From: Gemmatimonadota bacterium
GTDB lineage: Bacteria; Gemmatimonadota; Gemmatimonadetes; Longimicrobiales; Longimicrobiaceae
Assembly: GCA_019348475.1 (NCBI GenBank)
Contig: JAHWJJ010000287.1
Span: 1 to 6,231 of the forward strand
DNA: 6,231 nt
Direction: 5' to 3'
Under the pieces are notes generated by a model, which was not told the origin of the DNA, did not search any database, and saw only the letters and a program-made list of their open reading frames with translations. The translations under genes were made by a program, and so were the position numbers. How positions within the stretch are numbered: position 1 is the stretch's first letter; every line of letters starts with the position of its first letter. Positions 5,612 through 6,231 of this stretch are shown here, one piece after another.

Positions 5612-5974
5612 ATGGCCCGACAGGAAACCAACGACTTTCTGGCCGCGTTCGCCATCGGCGCGGCGCTGGGGGTGGGCGCCACGCTGCTGCTGCGGCCGCA
5701 GAAGCCCAACCCGCGCAAGCAGCTGCAGAAGCGGCTGAAGCCGCACGTCCGCAAGCTGAGCAAGAGCGCCGCGCGCACGCGCAAGGCGGGGCGCATCGCC
5801 CCGCGCCCGCCCGCCGCCGAGGGGATGGAGGACGACGCCATCCGCGCCGGCCGCGAGCTGCTGGCCGAGTTCCGCGGCGAGGTGCAGCGCATCCTGGACG
5901 AGGCGCGCGACGAGCTGCGCGGGCTGGCCTCCGAGCGCCCGCCACGCGGCGACGGTGGGGAGCTGGAGGGCTGA
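5612..5974 (+). CDS. YtxH-like small membrane protein
   Basis: This 120-residue protein starts with a short polar end, then a single hydrophobic Gly/Ala-rich segment (about 8-28, with FAIGAALGVGATLLLRP at 13-29), the pattern of YtxH domains: a glycine-zipper-like helix followed by L-x-x-P and a basic run. The stretch after the membrane (30-64) is strongly basic (KQLQKRLKPHVRKLSK, 37-52) and Ala/Pro-rich to about 70. A charged amphipathic helix (about 75-107, ELLAEFRGEVQRILDEARDE) follows. The ATG has GGGGG at 5600-5604 about 7 bases upstream and lies 23 bases after the DUF948 stop, so the two are co-transcribed and may interact. YtxH proteins are stress-related in Bacillus, but the molecular role is not established. 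Confidence 0.78.
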   Translation: MARQETNDFLAAFAIGAALGVGATLLLRPQKPNPRKQLQKRLKPHVRKLSKSAARTRKAGRIAPRPPAAEGMEDDAIRAGRELLAEFRGEVQRILDEARDELRGLASERPPRGDGGELEG

Positions 5975-5980
5975 GGAGGT
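5974..5980 (+). promoter_or_regulatory. Strong ribosome binding site for the phospholipase C-like gene
   Basis: AGGAGGT, fully complementary to the 16S rRNA 3' end, begins on the last base of the YtxH-like stop codon and lies 5 bases before the GTG at 5986. It is the best ribosome binding site in the window and fixes this start. Confidence 0.8.
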
Positions 5981-5985
5981 CCGCC

Positions 5986-6231
5986 GTGCTCGCCGCCGTC
6001 TGCCTGGCCGCCGCCGCCGTGGTCCTGCTCCCGGACCCGGCGTGGGCGTGGGGCCCGGCCACGCACGTGTACCTGGGCTCGGCGCTGCTGGACTCGCTGC
6101 ACCTGGTGCCCGAGGCGGTGCGGGTGCTGGTGGCCGCGCACCCGTTCGACTTCCTGTACGGCAACCTGGCCGCGGACATCTCGCTGGCCAAGAAGTACGT
6201 CCCCGAGGGGCGCCACTGCCACCACTGGCAC
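5986..6231 (+). CDS. Zinc-dependent phospholipase C family protein, secreted, 3' end cut by window
   Basis: The first 82 codons of an open frame are present; the rest lies beyond the right edge. Residues 1-21 form a signal peptide (hydrophobic core VCLAAAAVVLL at 5-15, then PDPAWA) with likely cleavage at AWA|WGP. The mature protein would begin with Trp22; in Bacillus cereus phospholipase C the N-terminal Trp itself binds zinc. Family features follow: WGPATHVYLG (22-31) with His27, FDFLYGNLAADISLAKKY (50-67) with Asp residues in the expected metal-binding region, and HCHHWH (77-82). This order (WGP-x-TH, F-x-YGN-x-x-x-D, H-x-HHW) is that of the zinc-dependent phospholipase C/S1-P1 nuclease superfamily. 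It probably acts outside the cytoplasm as a phosphoric-ester hydrolase; the substrate is unknown. GTG start with a perfect ribosome binding site. It is the last visible gene of the plus-strand run. Confidence 0.8.
   Translation, partial: MLAAVCLAAAAVVLLPDPAWAWGPATHVYLGSALLDSLHLVPEAVRVLVAAHPFDFLYGNLAADISLAKKYVPEGRHCHHWH

Noticed and set aside
4383..6191. Long minus-strand open frame across the plus-strand genes at the right end.
   Set aside because: Its Pro/Arg/Ala-rich composition is typical of a shadow frame; the plus-strand genes show domains, ribosome binding sites and tight spacing.
1..6231. CRISPR array, insertion sequence, tRNA/rRNA or phage genes.
   Set aside because: I saw no spaced direct repeats, no transposase or integrase motifs, no cloverleaf and no rRNA-like segment on either strand.

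Overview
This is a very GC-rich window (the genes look about 70-75% G+C by eye) with tightly packed genes, several GTG starts and stop/start overlaps of a few bases. The gene content and protein style (a MurA with Asp at the usual active-site Cys, a P-II-like protein beside a NadE-type nitrilase, a DUF948/YtxH pair) suggest a high-GC Gram-negative-type bacterium. My best guess is Gemmatimonadota of the Longimicrobium type. That is inference from style, not from a marker gene.

Layout. Positions 1-279 are lower-GC DNA with no gene I can support. Positions 280-2855 hold a minus-strand operon read murA -> UbiK/phasin-like coiled-coil gene -> pgeF (YfiH family), with an 11-base gap and then a zero-base gap. 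Positions 2856-3123 are a divergent promoter region with a good sigma70-type promoter facing right and hairpins in the murA leader. From 3124 to the right end everything reads on the plus strand: a P-II-like protein (3124), a nitrilase of the glutamine-dependent NAD synthetase type (3465), a shortened NAD synthetase-like domain that has lost its ATP motif (4331), a DUF948 membrane protein (5001), a YtxH-like membrane protein (5612), and the start of a secreted zinc-dependent phospholipase C family protein (5986) cut off by the window end.

How the genes may work together. The minus operon joins the first committed step of peptidoglycan synthesis (MurA) with a peptidoglycan editing enzyme (PgeF). 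MurA carries Cys->Asp at its fosfomycin target residue, which predicts intrinsic fosfomycin resistance. In the plus operon a P-II-like sensor, an apparently intact glutaminase/amidase domain and a catalytically degraded NAD-synthetase domain are joined by 4-base overlaps. This looks like a repurposed, split version of glutamine-dependent NAD synthetase under P-II-type control and is the most novel item here. The DUF948-YtxH pair recalls the ytxG-ytxH pair of Bacillus and probably acts at the cell envelope.
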